DNA of 64,000 nt from Chlorella sorokiniana (Eukaryota; Chlorophyta; Trebouxiophyceae; Chlorellales; Chlorellaceae). The notes beneath the pieces are model-generated. The model did no database searches. It was not told where the DNA came from and was given only the letters and a program-made list of their open reading frames with translations. Both the position numbers and the translations under genes were made by a program. Location: contig CP084608.1 in the NCBI GenBank assembly GCA_025917655.1, forward strand, positions 682,001-746,000. Reading direction: 5' to 3'. Positions 55,073 through 64,000 of the stretch are shown in pieces. Within the stretch, counting starts at the first letter, position 1. Each line of letters starts with the position of its first letter.

Positions 55073-57584
55073 TCAGGATGGTGGATGATCGGCAAGCTCA
55101 TCCATCAACTGGTCTAGCCCTGGGGGTGATCTACCCGAGCGCCGCTGCTCCTGTGGCTGCACCTCATCCCCGCCATTCGACCAGTCAGGCTGTAGCGTCC
55201 CGTGCGATGCCTGTCTGCCATGCAGCGCATCACCTCCGCTCCCTCCACCAGGGGTGACGGCCGGCCCTCCATGAGCAATGCTCCACACAACCTGGCGTTG
55301 CTCGTCTGCGGCGGTTTGTGCAGCAGCCATCACGAGGTGGCACGACGCAATGCACCGCCCACCCGCATGCATGCCAGCCCAGCAGCGCAGCCATGCCTGT
55401 GAGGTCGGTCGACCGGGCCTGGCGGTAAGGATCGCAGGCCAGCTTGACCACATTACGCCACTTGTCCTTCAGGTCGACCTACGTCGGAATGAGACCGGTG
55501 GGGCACACAAGATGGCGGCAGGCCCCCTAGAAAAGTGTGGCTACAGCATCCCGCTTGCTGGGCTGCTGCTGTCGCCGCACCCCCGCCATTTGACTGCCCA
55601 CACCCTCTCACACCCCAGCCGGGCACCTTTGTGCGCCCAGGGTTTATGTGCCCGGTGCGGACGTAAGCATCGTAGATTGCAGACCAGTGTGTGCCGTGAA
55701 GCTGCACCCCCTCCAGCAGCGCCGCAACCTCCTCCGCCGTCCACCTGCCCAGCTGCCTGCGCCCCCGCTGCAGGCCTGCGCATGCCCCCCTTCGCGTGCA
55801 GGGCTGCTGCTGCACGCTGCAGCTCCCTCGGCTGCGCTCGCCGCTGCTGCCGCTGCACGTGCATCCACCAGCAGGTGCGAAGGACTGCTGCCCATCTGGA
55901 AGGGCGGTGTGCAGCATACAAAATAAGGACGAGCAACTTGGCACCGCAAGGCCGCCCTCCAACCAGCGGTGCACCATGCAGAGTCGGCGCGGCGGGCTGC
56001 CGCCATCTCACCCGGCTGGAGCGCGGGCTGCTGCGCTGCTGGCGCTCGGCCAACGCCCCAGCAGGAGCAGCGCCCAGCAGCGCCTGGTAGCTCAGCCTCG
56101 CGCCAACCACCTCGGCGGGCTGTGCAGCCATGCTGGCCGCAGCCGCCGCTGCAGCCGCCGCTGAGCGCCGGCGCTGCCCCTGCTGCGCGTGCGTCACCAG
56201 GCTGGCCCGCATCGCCTCCTGCTGCTCGCGGTCGCTGGTCTGCGGGCAGCAGCAGGCGCGGCAGGCAGGCAGGTCTGGGGGCTGTCCCTCTGGCTGCGCA
56301 GGGCCCCAAGGAGCAGGGGGCAGCCCCTCATGCAGCAAGCGCTTGTGTGTGCCCACAACCCCCGCTTCTTCCCAACACAAGCCTGCGGGGCGGTGGCGAC
56401 GAAGAGCTGGTAGGGCCCGGGGGCGCGGTAGCCCAGGTGGAACAGGAACACCTCGTCACCCGCCGCCGTGCAGGCAGGCAGCTCCTCCGTGGCCCCCAGC
56501 TGCGCGTGTGAGCCGCCGCCACCCAGCAGCTGCTTGCGCAGCAGGAAGCGGCTGGTGCTGAGCAGCTGCAAGGGGAGCCCCGGGGGGGCGGGCGGCGGAG
56601 CTGACATGCGTGCATGGGTGGTCCCTGGCGGTGCGCAGGGATGGGGCCCTGGCCTGCCTGCGCCGCCACCGTTCTCACCGCGTCTCCGCGCTGAAGCTTG
56701 GCCTTAACCACCCTCCGCTTCAAGTACTCGACAGTCATGAACTCGGGGCATGCACCACCAGCTCGCCCTGCGCTGGTGGGGAGTGTGTGGGGTGTGGGCT
56801 GGAGGGGGCGGCGGTGTTACTTCTCGGGGCCCTGGGTGGGTGGGTGGGCGGGGGGGGCGCGGCGCCGCAATTGACGCATTGGCCTGGCTCTGGGTGATGA
56901 GGGTGCTGCAGTGCCGTGCCTGCTGACCGCAACGTAGCCAATGCCCCCTGTGCACGCCAGCGGGCCGCCCACCTGCGGCCGCGCTGCCCTGACGTGGAAG
57001 CGCACGAGCAGGCCGCGCCGAGCCGCCAGACCTGCCAGCTCATCGTCAAAGCGCAGCACGCGCAGGTGCTGGTCGTACGCGGCGGCGTCCTGCCGAGCCA
57101 GCTGGGCCCGAGCCTCGGGGCTAAGAGGCTCCTCTGGTGGCGGTTCCAGCTCAGGGGCGGCTGGAATGGGCGGGGGAGGGGGCGGACAGGGAGCCTTGAT
57201 TGGCATCAACGCAGGGTGGAGGGCGCGTGCGGCTGCGCAACGCCGCACAAGCCCCGCCCCTCCCACCGCACCTGGCGGCAAGTCGCACTCAACGTCCATC
57301 GGCACAGGCGGCTCCTGCAGCAGGCTGCGCTGTAGTTCTGCCGCAGTCTGCGAGGGAGACGCGCCCTGCTGCCCCTTTTGGCTTGCTGCTGCTGCCTCCT
57401 CATCGCTGGCTCGCCGGGAAGTGTGCCAGGCTTGTCCAGCACGCTGCCGTTTCGCAGGGTTGCCTGCATGTGCTGGGCTGAGGCCCCTCATCGAACGCTC
57501 ACCTCCTGCGCTTGGATGCGCTGTCACTTCAGCACCGTAATCGGCCGGCACTGCCGGCACTTGCCGCTCGTGTTGCACGTGCAT
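55073..57584 (-). CDS. telobox Myb protein, telomere-repeat-binding (TRFL/TBP-like)
   Basis: Probable double-strand telomere-binding protein. ATG 57584 gives MHVQHERQVPAVPADYGAEV. The middle part has RGLLVRFHVRAARPQ-GELVV and EFMTVEYLKRRVVKAKLQRG, followed by LLLRKQLLGGGG and GDEVFLFHLGYRAPG. It looks like a ubiquitin-like fold, as in plant TRFL proteins. Near the C-terminus is a single Myb/SANT repeat: LGRWTAEEVAALLEGVQLHG, THWSAIYDAYVRTGHINPGR, and across an intron VDLKDKWRNVVKLA, the telobox signature VDLKDKWRN. A short unrelated tail follows, with stop at 55073 (MDELADHPPS). An Ala/Gln/Arg-rich linker joins the domains. One intron may have a GC donor (CAG then GCTTGT, near 56385). One-base breaks near 56750 and 55770. 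Telomere binding is inferred from the telobox. Confidence 0.76.
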
Positions 57585-58428
57585 GCCGGCCGTCTGCCAG
57601 CCGAGGCACTGCTGGTGACGCCGCTAGCACTGGTGCAAAGCCTCGCCGGCAAGCTGACTGGACGCTATTGCTACCCTGCACGCCAGCATCATGCTTTCAC
57701 ATAAATCAGCCTCTCCAAGGCCCTGCAGAAGCGGGATTCGCAGCAGGAGGCGGGCGTCCCCGCATCGACAGCAGCTCCGCCACACCTGCCACCAAGACCT
57801 TCAGCAAACTGAGCAGTCCCCGGGCATGCGCTTTCGCGCAACAGTCTTGTCACAATCTCACCCCAAGCAATGGGCACCGGCAGCAACAAAAACAGAGAAA
57901 CGTGGGGTGTTGCCCGCTTCTCGCCTTTTCCTCAGGGCCTGGATCGATGGCCAGCAAGCTCAAGGTGACGTGAAATGCCAAAGGCGGCTGGAGGCAATCG
58001 AAGTGCATCCCTGCTTCAATGGCACAGTTGCCCCTCGAACAGCTTGCCATCGCGCCCATCTCAGGCGGACTCATTCCTTACATTGTTGGTGGACATGAAT
58101 AGGATGGTGGCACGGCATTAAACAATTTAACCATGTTCTTCTCGGGAGAATCAATCCAAAAATGCGGCGCCACGGAAAAGAATTGGAGCAGGGGCGGCCC
58201 GCGCTGCACGTGCTGCGCCAGCATACCGCCAGTGTATGCGCTCGGGATGGGGATGATGGTCAGAAAAGAGCCAGGAAGCAGAGGGTGGCCAGCTGACCGG
58301 CCGGCGCTGTGCGTGATGTACACGTGGGTGGGCACTCGTGGGGCGTGGCGGTGCAGGCGCCGCAGGAGCAGAGGGCGTTGGTGCCTCCTGGTGCTGCTGC
58401 CCCGCCGCGCCGCAGCCCTGCCACCCGC
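57585..58428. other. spacer between RCA (3' side) and telobox gene (5' side)
   Basis: Same-strand spacer of 844 bases with the RCA 3' UTR (minus-strand TGTAA at 58082-58078, about 350 bases after the stop) and the telobox promoter. The stretch 57690-58140 is AT-richer. No exon is supported. Confidence 0.5.
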
Positions 58429-61066
58429 TCACGAGGCCCGGTACTGCTCGGGCAGGCTGCTGCCGGTGGAGCCGGCCAGCGCCGCGCCGCTCAGGTACTC
58501 GTCCGCCAGCTGCACGCGCTTCACGTTCTCCTGCTCCTCCACCAGCAGGTTGCCTGCAGCGGGTGGGGGGGGGGGAGCGGGAAGTGGTGTGATGCTCGAG
58601 ACGATGGGTGGGGGGACGAGCGACGACGGTCAGGGAACGAGGCCAGGCATGCACATCGCGCAAGCAGCACACGGTTGTGCCCCGGGTGACACGACAGCGA
58701 GAGGCGGCGGTGCAGGGGCGGCGGCCTCACCGTAGTGCATGAGCGTCGACAGCGGCATGGCGGGCTTGTCGAACTCCACACGGCCCTCGCGGCTGTTCAC
58801 CAGGCGCTTGCCGATGTTGTCCACGCCAGTGGCCTGGATCCACTCACGCACCTGGGGAGGGGGGCACGCCATGAGCAAGCACGTCAGGAGTGGCGGCAGC
58901 AGCAGAGGGCAGAGGGCTTTGCCACATTTCTGAAAGGACTCGGGGTATACACAATGCCATGCACCCCCGCTTGTACTGCTCCCGCCCGGTTAAAACCTTG
59001 AACCCCCCCGGCCCCTCTGCACCTTGTCGTCATAGACGCGTGCACGGAGGGCGCCGAAGAAGTCGATGGACTGCCCGGGAAGGCGTCCACCAGCTTCTCC
59101 ACGTCGGCGCGGTCCACGTTGTCGTGCTGGAAGATGCCCATGCACACACCGACGCGGTCCTCGCGGGTGGGGCTGGGGGGAGGGGTACACGCACCAAGGA
59201 ATGAGCACCCAGACGCTGAGCAGCAGCATCCGGCAGCAGGCAAGCAAGCAAACCAGCCATGCCGCTTCAGGCGAAGTGCTGGGGATGCAGGGCAGGGGGA
59301 CTAGGCGGCAGCCACGCGGCAGCGCCTCACTTCCAGTAGTACTTCTCCATGCGGCCGTCGCGGATGAGGGGGGCGTACAGGGTGGAGAAGTCGTTACCCG
59401 TGCACACAATGGGCACACGGGGATCTCCTCGGTCTTGTACACGCCTGCAGCCCGCGGGGAGGGGAGGGCCGTGGGTCAAGGGCACAATGGCCCAGCGGAG
59501 GGCAAGCATGGCCCGGCCCTGAATGCAGACGGGTTTACCGCCGCCAGGATCCCCTCTACGCTCACCAGGCAGCTGCACGTTGGTGGGGTTGTCCGCGATG
59601 TTCATCAGGGTGGCGTTCACCATCTGTAGCGCAGGCCAGGTCAAGGGTGGGAGGGGGAAGCGGGTCAGCCCAGCTCGCGCAAGAGCAGGCCTGCCGGGGC
59701 CACAGCTTTGAATGCGTGCCGCCAGGCTGGGGCTGCAGCAGGAGGGGCGGCTGCCGCACCTGGTTGTTCACGGTGTACTGGGTGGCGTCGCCCATGCGGC
59801 CCGCGCCCGCGTCCAGGTCGTTGATGAACAGCGACGACATCTTGCCCTTCTTGATGATGTCGGAGGCCTCGCGGTAGCGCTGGCGGATCAGCTTGGCGGG
59901 CTCGCCCGCGTTGCCGCTCTCCAGCTCACCGGCCGACATGACGATGGGGGCGATGCCCAGCTTCTTGTAGGCCAGGTTGCACTGGAAGGTCTTGCCCTGG
60001 CCCTTGCCGCCCCAGATGCCCAGGATGAGGGGCACCTTGATCTTGGGCAGGTCCAGGAAGTTCTTGGCCACGTGGATCGAGATCTTGTCAAGGAAGGCGG
60101 GAGAGATGTAGAAGCCATCCTCAATGTTGTTGAAGTTGCGCTGGGCCTGCGGGGGTGGGTGGGGTGCGGAGTTGGGTGAGGGCACTGTGGACCAAGAGTT
60201 TTGTCGGTCAGGGGCTGCAGCAAGTGCTGTCAGCGGGCGTAAATGGGCAGGAGCGGGGGCGGGAGGGGGCGCCGCACCGTGGACAGGTAGTCCGCAGAGG
60301 ACAGGATGGCGTTGTGGGTGCCGCCCATGCCCTGGCCGCCCTGGAACAGGGAGTCCACCATCTGGCGGCCGCGCTGGATGTCCTGCTGGTCGTCGCTCAT
60401 GTCCTGGTCTGCGTCCATGCCCCTCCAGCGCCCCTTCTGAACGCGCTGGCCCGAGGAGCCGCCGCGACGGGCAAACACAGTGGCGCCATTGCGCACCTGC
60501 AGCGAGAAGGGCGCCGGCTTGGCAGCCTAGTGTGAGAGCATGCGGCTTGCCATCAATCTCGAGCGCAGCGCTGCACAGCCTCTAAGCTCTCTGCATCATG
60601 CTCAGTGTTGAATTCCGGCGTACGCTGCCGGTCCCCGCGTGGTTGACAATCATAAGTGGTCAATGTACAGTATCAGCAACCAATTGAGGATCAGGTAAGG
60701 GTAGCACAGTGTAAAATTCTGTGCATGTCTCAAACCCCAGAGCAATCAGCTGATATATGGGACAGGGGGCTGGCGCCGGGCGGCGCTGGCAGCGGCAGAT
60801 AAGCTGGGTGGACGCAGGCAGCAGGGCTCACATTCTGGCGAGAGACGCGGGCGCCACCAAGGGAGGCCACGGAGCCGGACACCTTGGCGGTGGGGCAGCT
60901 GCAACGACGCAAAAGAGTGAAAGGCAACTCGTGGTGGTCAGCCGGGCAGCGCATAAAGGCCCACAAAGCCGTGAATTCTATCTTATGTGCACTGATAGAC
61001 TGCTGGACGGGGGTGCGAAGGCCCAGTGAGCAACAAACAAGCCACTTGCCTTGCAACGTTCAGCAT
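58429..61066 (-). CDS. RCA: Rubisco activase
   Basis: Plastid AAA+ ATPase that removes sugar phosphates from Rubisco. ATG 61066 begins a 17-base exon, then a GC-AG intron, giving a transit peptide [20 protein letters not shown]...VFARRG. The mature protein starts near [19 protein letters not shown]. The AAA+ core is almost identical to Chlamydomonas [42 protein letters not shown] (Walker A), [36 protein letters not shown] (Walker B), [75 protein letters not shown]. The C-terminal helix [20 protein letters not shown] ends with [12 protein letters not shown] at 58429. It lacks the redox-regulated extension with paired cysteines found in the plant alpha isoform, so it is a short beta-type. One-base breaks at G runs 59419-59422 and 59077-59079. 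Confidence 0.97.
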
Positions 61067-61396
61067 GGTGTTCCCTGCTCTCTCACACAGCGGCCGAGGT
61101 AGCTTGAGGCACGGAGAAGCGATGCCAAAATGTGGCGGCGAAGAGGGGCGTTTCGGGGCGGCAGCGCCTGCATGCGCAACTGCCTGCCAGCGAGGCCCCA
61201 TTGATGGACCGGCCACACGTGCCTGGTCGGCACCCTAAACCCGTCATGTTACATACGCGTGTGAATTGCTCGAAGCAGAATTACCAACGGACGAGGAAGC
61301 AGCACGCGAGGTGTTGCCTCTGCGCTTGTTGAAAATAGCACCGAGACGTGATAAGTCCGAGCAATCTTGGTCACAAGGCCCTTTGTCTCGGCAGTC
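61067..61396. promoter_or_regulatory. divergent gap, RCA (-) / Alba gene (+)
   Basis: 330 bases between the two ATGs, so the promoter of this presumably strong, light-responsive gene is shared with or abuts that of the Alba gene. I see no clear TATA box. Light control is inferred from RCA in other algae. Confidence 0.4.
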
Positions 61397-62347
61397 ATGG
61401 CTGTCGCCAACCCAGAACACCCCGCAAGGTGATGGAGGGTGATCGCTGGTGTGCAAGCCTCTCCATGCCCTTGATCCCACACCCTGTGCTTCCGAGTGTT
61501 TCGCAGGCTGCTGATCAGCTCATCACGCAAGCCCATCTCCTATGTTCCGGCAGCAAAGGTGAGCGCCAAGGGGTGGGCGGTGCAGAAGCACGCCTGCTGC
61601 TGTGTTGTTCCACTTCACAAGGCAAATCTCGCCTGTTTGACATCAGCCATGCTGTAAATGTGTAACTGCACTGCGTTCTTCTTGCTTCATTGCGCTTCAC
61701 GTGTGCAGCGCCTCCTGCAAGAGCATGGCGAGGTGCACCTTTCGGCGCTTGGCATTGCGTGCAGCAGCATGGTGACTGTGGCAGAAATTCTCAAGAGCCG
61801 CAAGTGAGTTGCGCTTGCCATGAATGTGCGCCAGTTTTGGAAAGATCATCCACGATGACCTTGTGTGCTCTGCCCAAAGCCTTCTTATCACCAGGATTCG
61901 TGTCTGCTGACCTCACCTGCAGGCTAGCCACAGAGAAGCGAGTGGGCACCATGCTGGAGCTGCTGGAAAACGAGCCGCGGCCGCGGCAGAAGCCCAAGAT
62001 GGAGGTGCTGCTGGTCAAGAGCGCAGAGGTGCTGAGGGAGTTGGATGTTTTTATGGGGGAGGGGGGAGAGTGGGGTGGCCAGTGTCGAGCACTGCAATCA
62101 GCATGTGAGTTGCGCTGGGATGTGCTCCAAGCTGTGGCTTGCACGCTTGGTAGATCTCCGCTTGTCCACCCTCCTGCTGCAGTTCGACGAACTAGTTGCG
62201 GCTGAAAAGGACGCAGCAGCATTAGAGACTGCAGAACAGGCCACAGAGGCTGGAGGCGCTGACAAGCTTGTGGCGGCTGGGGCACCCGAAGATGCTTCGG
62301 TGAATGGCGCAGTGCAGGAGGCAGCAGCAGATGCCACGGCTGCATAG
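61397..62347 (+). CDS. Alba-domain DNA/RNA-binding protein
   Basis: Small basic nucleic-acid-binding protein. Five exons: ATG 61397 (MAVANPEHPA), then RLLISSSRKPISYVPAAK, RLLQEHGEVHLSALGIACSS-MVTVAEILKSRK, LATEKRVGTMLELLENEPRP, and FDELVAAEKDAAALETAEQ to the stop at 62345-62347. The segment EVHLSALGxAxxxxVTVAEILK is the core of the Alba fold, preceded by the strand ending in a Lys at the usual nucleic-acid contact. The C-terminal half is Ala/Glu-rich and acidic rather than an RGG tail. All exon phases fit and no base needs to be added. In plants and protists Alba proteins act in RNA metabolism and genome stability; which applies here is unknown. Confidence 0.87.
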
Positions 62348-62643
62348 TTGCGTACGACCAGCCAAGCAAGATGGCTGGTCATCCTACGCCTGGCCACCAG
62401 TCCAGCAGGGAACGCATGCTTGCAGTAGGCGCAGCAGATGGTTGTCACTCTGTTATGCCACTGGCTCAAACTCCCGCTTTTGGAACACACTGCACTGCAG
62501 TCTGCCTTCCGCATCCTGGGCAACTCCTGAACACTGCTTCACAATTTTCTTGCCTTTGCGTGAATGTTGTATGATTACAGCAAGAAGTTTTGCCTTGCAT
62601 TCTCTAGAGAAAAACATTGTGACCACTGCGGGATGCACAAGGG
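62348..62643. other. convergent 3' gap, Alba gene (+) / BSD gene (-)
   Basis: 296 bases of 3' UTR from both genes, AT-rich around 62540-62630. Nothing further seen. Confidence 0.5.
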
Positions 62644-63476
62644 TCAGTCCTGCTTACCGTCGTTGTCTGCCGCTGGTTGTGCTGCAGACACGACACCCTC
62701 CTCTCCTTGTTGCTGCTGCTGCTGCTGCGCCGCCGCCGCCTCCACCTCCTCTGTGAGCTCATTGATGTACGAGTCGAGGTCGAGGTCGTCCTCCTCCTCG
62801 CCGCCGACATCAAAGCCGCTGCCCTCCTCCCCGGCGCCGCTGCCTGCCTGCGACCCGCTGATGGCCACCTGCAGATACGCCTCCAGGTCCGGGTCCTCCT
62901 CAAGCAGGCCTGCAGGAGGGCCGGCCCCCCGCCGCGGCTGCTGCGCCGGCTGCTGCTGTGGTGGTGGAGCCAGCCGGAGGTTGCGGGGGCGCCGCTGAGC
63001 TGCTGCTGCCTGCGCCAAAGGCCGTCAGCTCCAGGCCGGCAGGGCGCACCGCGGAGGTGGCGCTCTGCAGCTGGCTGCCCAACCGCATGAGCTCCTTGCC
63101 AAGACCTGCCAGCGAAAATGACTCCTCGCTCGCTTCGCTTGTCCCAAAACTGGGCAGCGTGTCGCCAGGAGCCCATGAGAAGGCCTTGTCCGGCAGGTAC
63201 TTGCGGGCCAGGGTGAAGTAGACGTGCCAGAAGTGCTCATCAGTCATGTACCTGCAGTTGGCGTGGGTCAGCAGGCACAGTGCAGGGGAACTGAAAGCTC
63301 ATGCATGCAGCCTGCCCTGCAGCTTGAGCAAAGCGGTGACTCACTGCTGCCGCCTGCGGCAAGGTGCACTTCTGCAGCGCTCACTTTGGGCACAGCACGA
63401 AGCGCAGCTCGTTGACCTCCTTCAGGGCTTGGACCACGAGCGTTGCATGCCGCACCTGCCAGGGGTTCAGCTGATA

Positions 63477-63509
<33 letters not shown>

Positions 63510-64000
63510 ACCCGCGGCGCTGTTGTCCGTGGCAGGCAGCAGGTGCTCTGCGGGGAAGTCCCGGAATGCACTGCACGGCCAGCGAGCCAGCAGGAACAAG
63601 TAAGCATGGGCATTGCAAACGCAGCCAGTCTTAACAGGTGTGCGCAGGTATCTTTCTAAGCAAAGCATAACTACAATGGTTGCCCTCACCTGAAGTTGAG
63701 TGTGCGCACAAAGTCGGCAAATTCTGGTGTGATACCATACGCATGCAGCTCTGCCTCCGAGGGCGGCTCCTGCGTGGGCGGTCCAGCCCCAACCTTCTCG
63801 TGCAGGTTGAGATTGAGCTTCTTGCTGGCCTCCTCTGCAGTGGCTTCCACAGCCTCCTGCATGCGGCGGTGGCTTGGGGGCAAACGCTCGCAGGCGGGAC
63901 GACGTGAACCGCAGGAGGGGCAGAGGAAGCTGTAGCTTCTTGGCCGCAGGGCTGCTGCAGCCCCTGTCGTCACACGATGCACACATGCATCTGGTATCAG
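62644..64000 (-). CDS. BSD-domain protein (5' end outside window)
   Basis: Contains a BSD domain, a three-helix module found in TFIIH p62, synapse-associated proteins and plant BSD proteins. Exons on the minus strand: about 63869-63692 (after an AG acceptor: EAVEATAEEASKKLNLNLHE, GITPEFADFVRTLNF), about 63571-63390 (FRDFPAEHLLPA, a poly-Ala run, then YQLNPWQVRHATLVVQALKE), and about 63248 to the stop at 62644. The BSD core is VNELRFVLCPK-YMTDEHFWHVYFTLARKY, with the invariant Phe-Trp pair and the usual LCP and YF positions. The C-terminus is Pro/Gln-rich, then acidic (LLEEDPDLEAYLQVAISG, EEEDDLDLDSYINELTEEVE) with a poly-Gln run. A one-base frame break lies near 62930. Function unknown; membrane-trafficking or transcription roles are both known for the domain. 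Confidence 0.8.
63479..63509 (-). repeat. trinucleotide repeat coding poly-Ala in BSD gene
   Basis: About ten uninterrupted GCA triplets on the coding strand encode an alanine run between two BSD-protein segments. A shorter CAG run near 62707-62728 encodes poly-Gln. Both are likely length-variable. Confidence 0.85.

Noticed and set aside
1-64000. Search for tRNA, rRNA, transposons and virus-derived elements
   Set aside because: No cloverleaf with conserved T-loop, no rRNA-like sequence, no terminal repeats, and no reverse transcriptase, transposase, integrase or capsid-like motif was seen by eye. A profile search could still find a decayed fragment.
1-64000. Frame breaks interpreted as programmed frameshifts or pseudogenes
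   Set aside because: They occur in unrelated single-copy housekeeping genes, nearly always as a missing base in a C/G run, with intact splice sites and conserved codons on both sides. Sequence error is the simpler cause.

Overview
This is a nuclear window from a green alga, most likely a Chlorella-like trebouxiophyte. It carries nuclear-encoded plastid genes with transit peptides (Rubisco activase, TIC62). It is very GC-rich, with C/G at most third codon positions. Genes are dense and split by many short GT-AG introns, with a minority of GC-AG introns. Several 3' ends have a TGTAA element, the usual green-algal poly(A) signal. I saw no transposon, tRNA, rRNA or CRISPR array.

Layout, left to right. 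1-731: 3' part of an unidentified gene (-). 1455-2672: M50/site-2-protease homologue (-). 3384-4437: plastid-type GNAT acetyltransferase (-). 4726-9352: TIC62-like NAD(P)-binding protein with an unusual C-terminus (+). 10059-12634: AAAP amino-acid transporter (-). 13414-19346: PRP28/DDX23 spliceosomal helicase (+). 19827-23361: pentameric ligand-gated ion channel (+). 23455-27040: SOL1/carboxypeptidase-D-like peptidase (-). 27514-29370: WDR83/MORG1 (+). 29834-35773: secreted hevein + SUEL lectin + beta-helix protein (+). 36172-37982: unknown protein with a DUF3783-like domain (-). 38346-39365: TAF7 (-). 39703-41141: S1-domain organellar protein (+). 41535-43895: apyrase (-). 44810-46354: pantothenate synthetase (+). 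46492-52588: diacylglycerol lipase (-). 53183-54911: mitochondrial thiamine-pyrophosphate-type carrier (+). 55073-57584: telobox Myb telomere-binding protein (-). 58429-61066: Rubisco activase (-). 61397-62347: Alba protein (+). 62644-64000: BSD-domain protein (-, 5' end outside).

The genes do not form one pathway. They group loosely into plastid functions (RCA, TIC62, GNAT, possibly M50), gene expression (PRP28, WDR83, TAF7, Alba, S1, telobox protein), and membrane or extracellular functions (ion channel, amino-acid transporter, DAG lipase, carboxypeptidase, apyrase, wall lectin). Most plus-strand genes are the partner in a head-to-head pair, so seven short intergenic gaps are candidate bidirectional promoters.

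Many otherwise excellent gene models need one extra base inside a short C or G run to stay in frame. The simplest explanation is a draft assembly with systematic homopolymer undercounts. All splice models below were read by eye.
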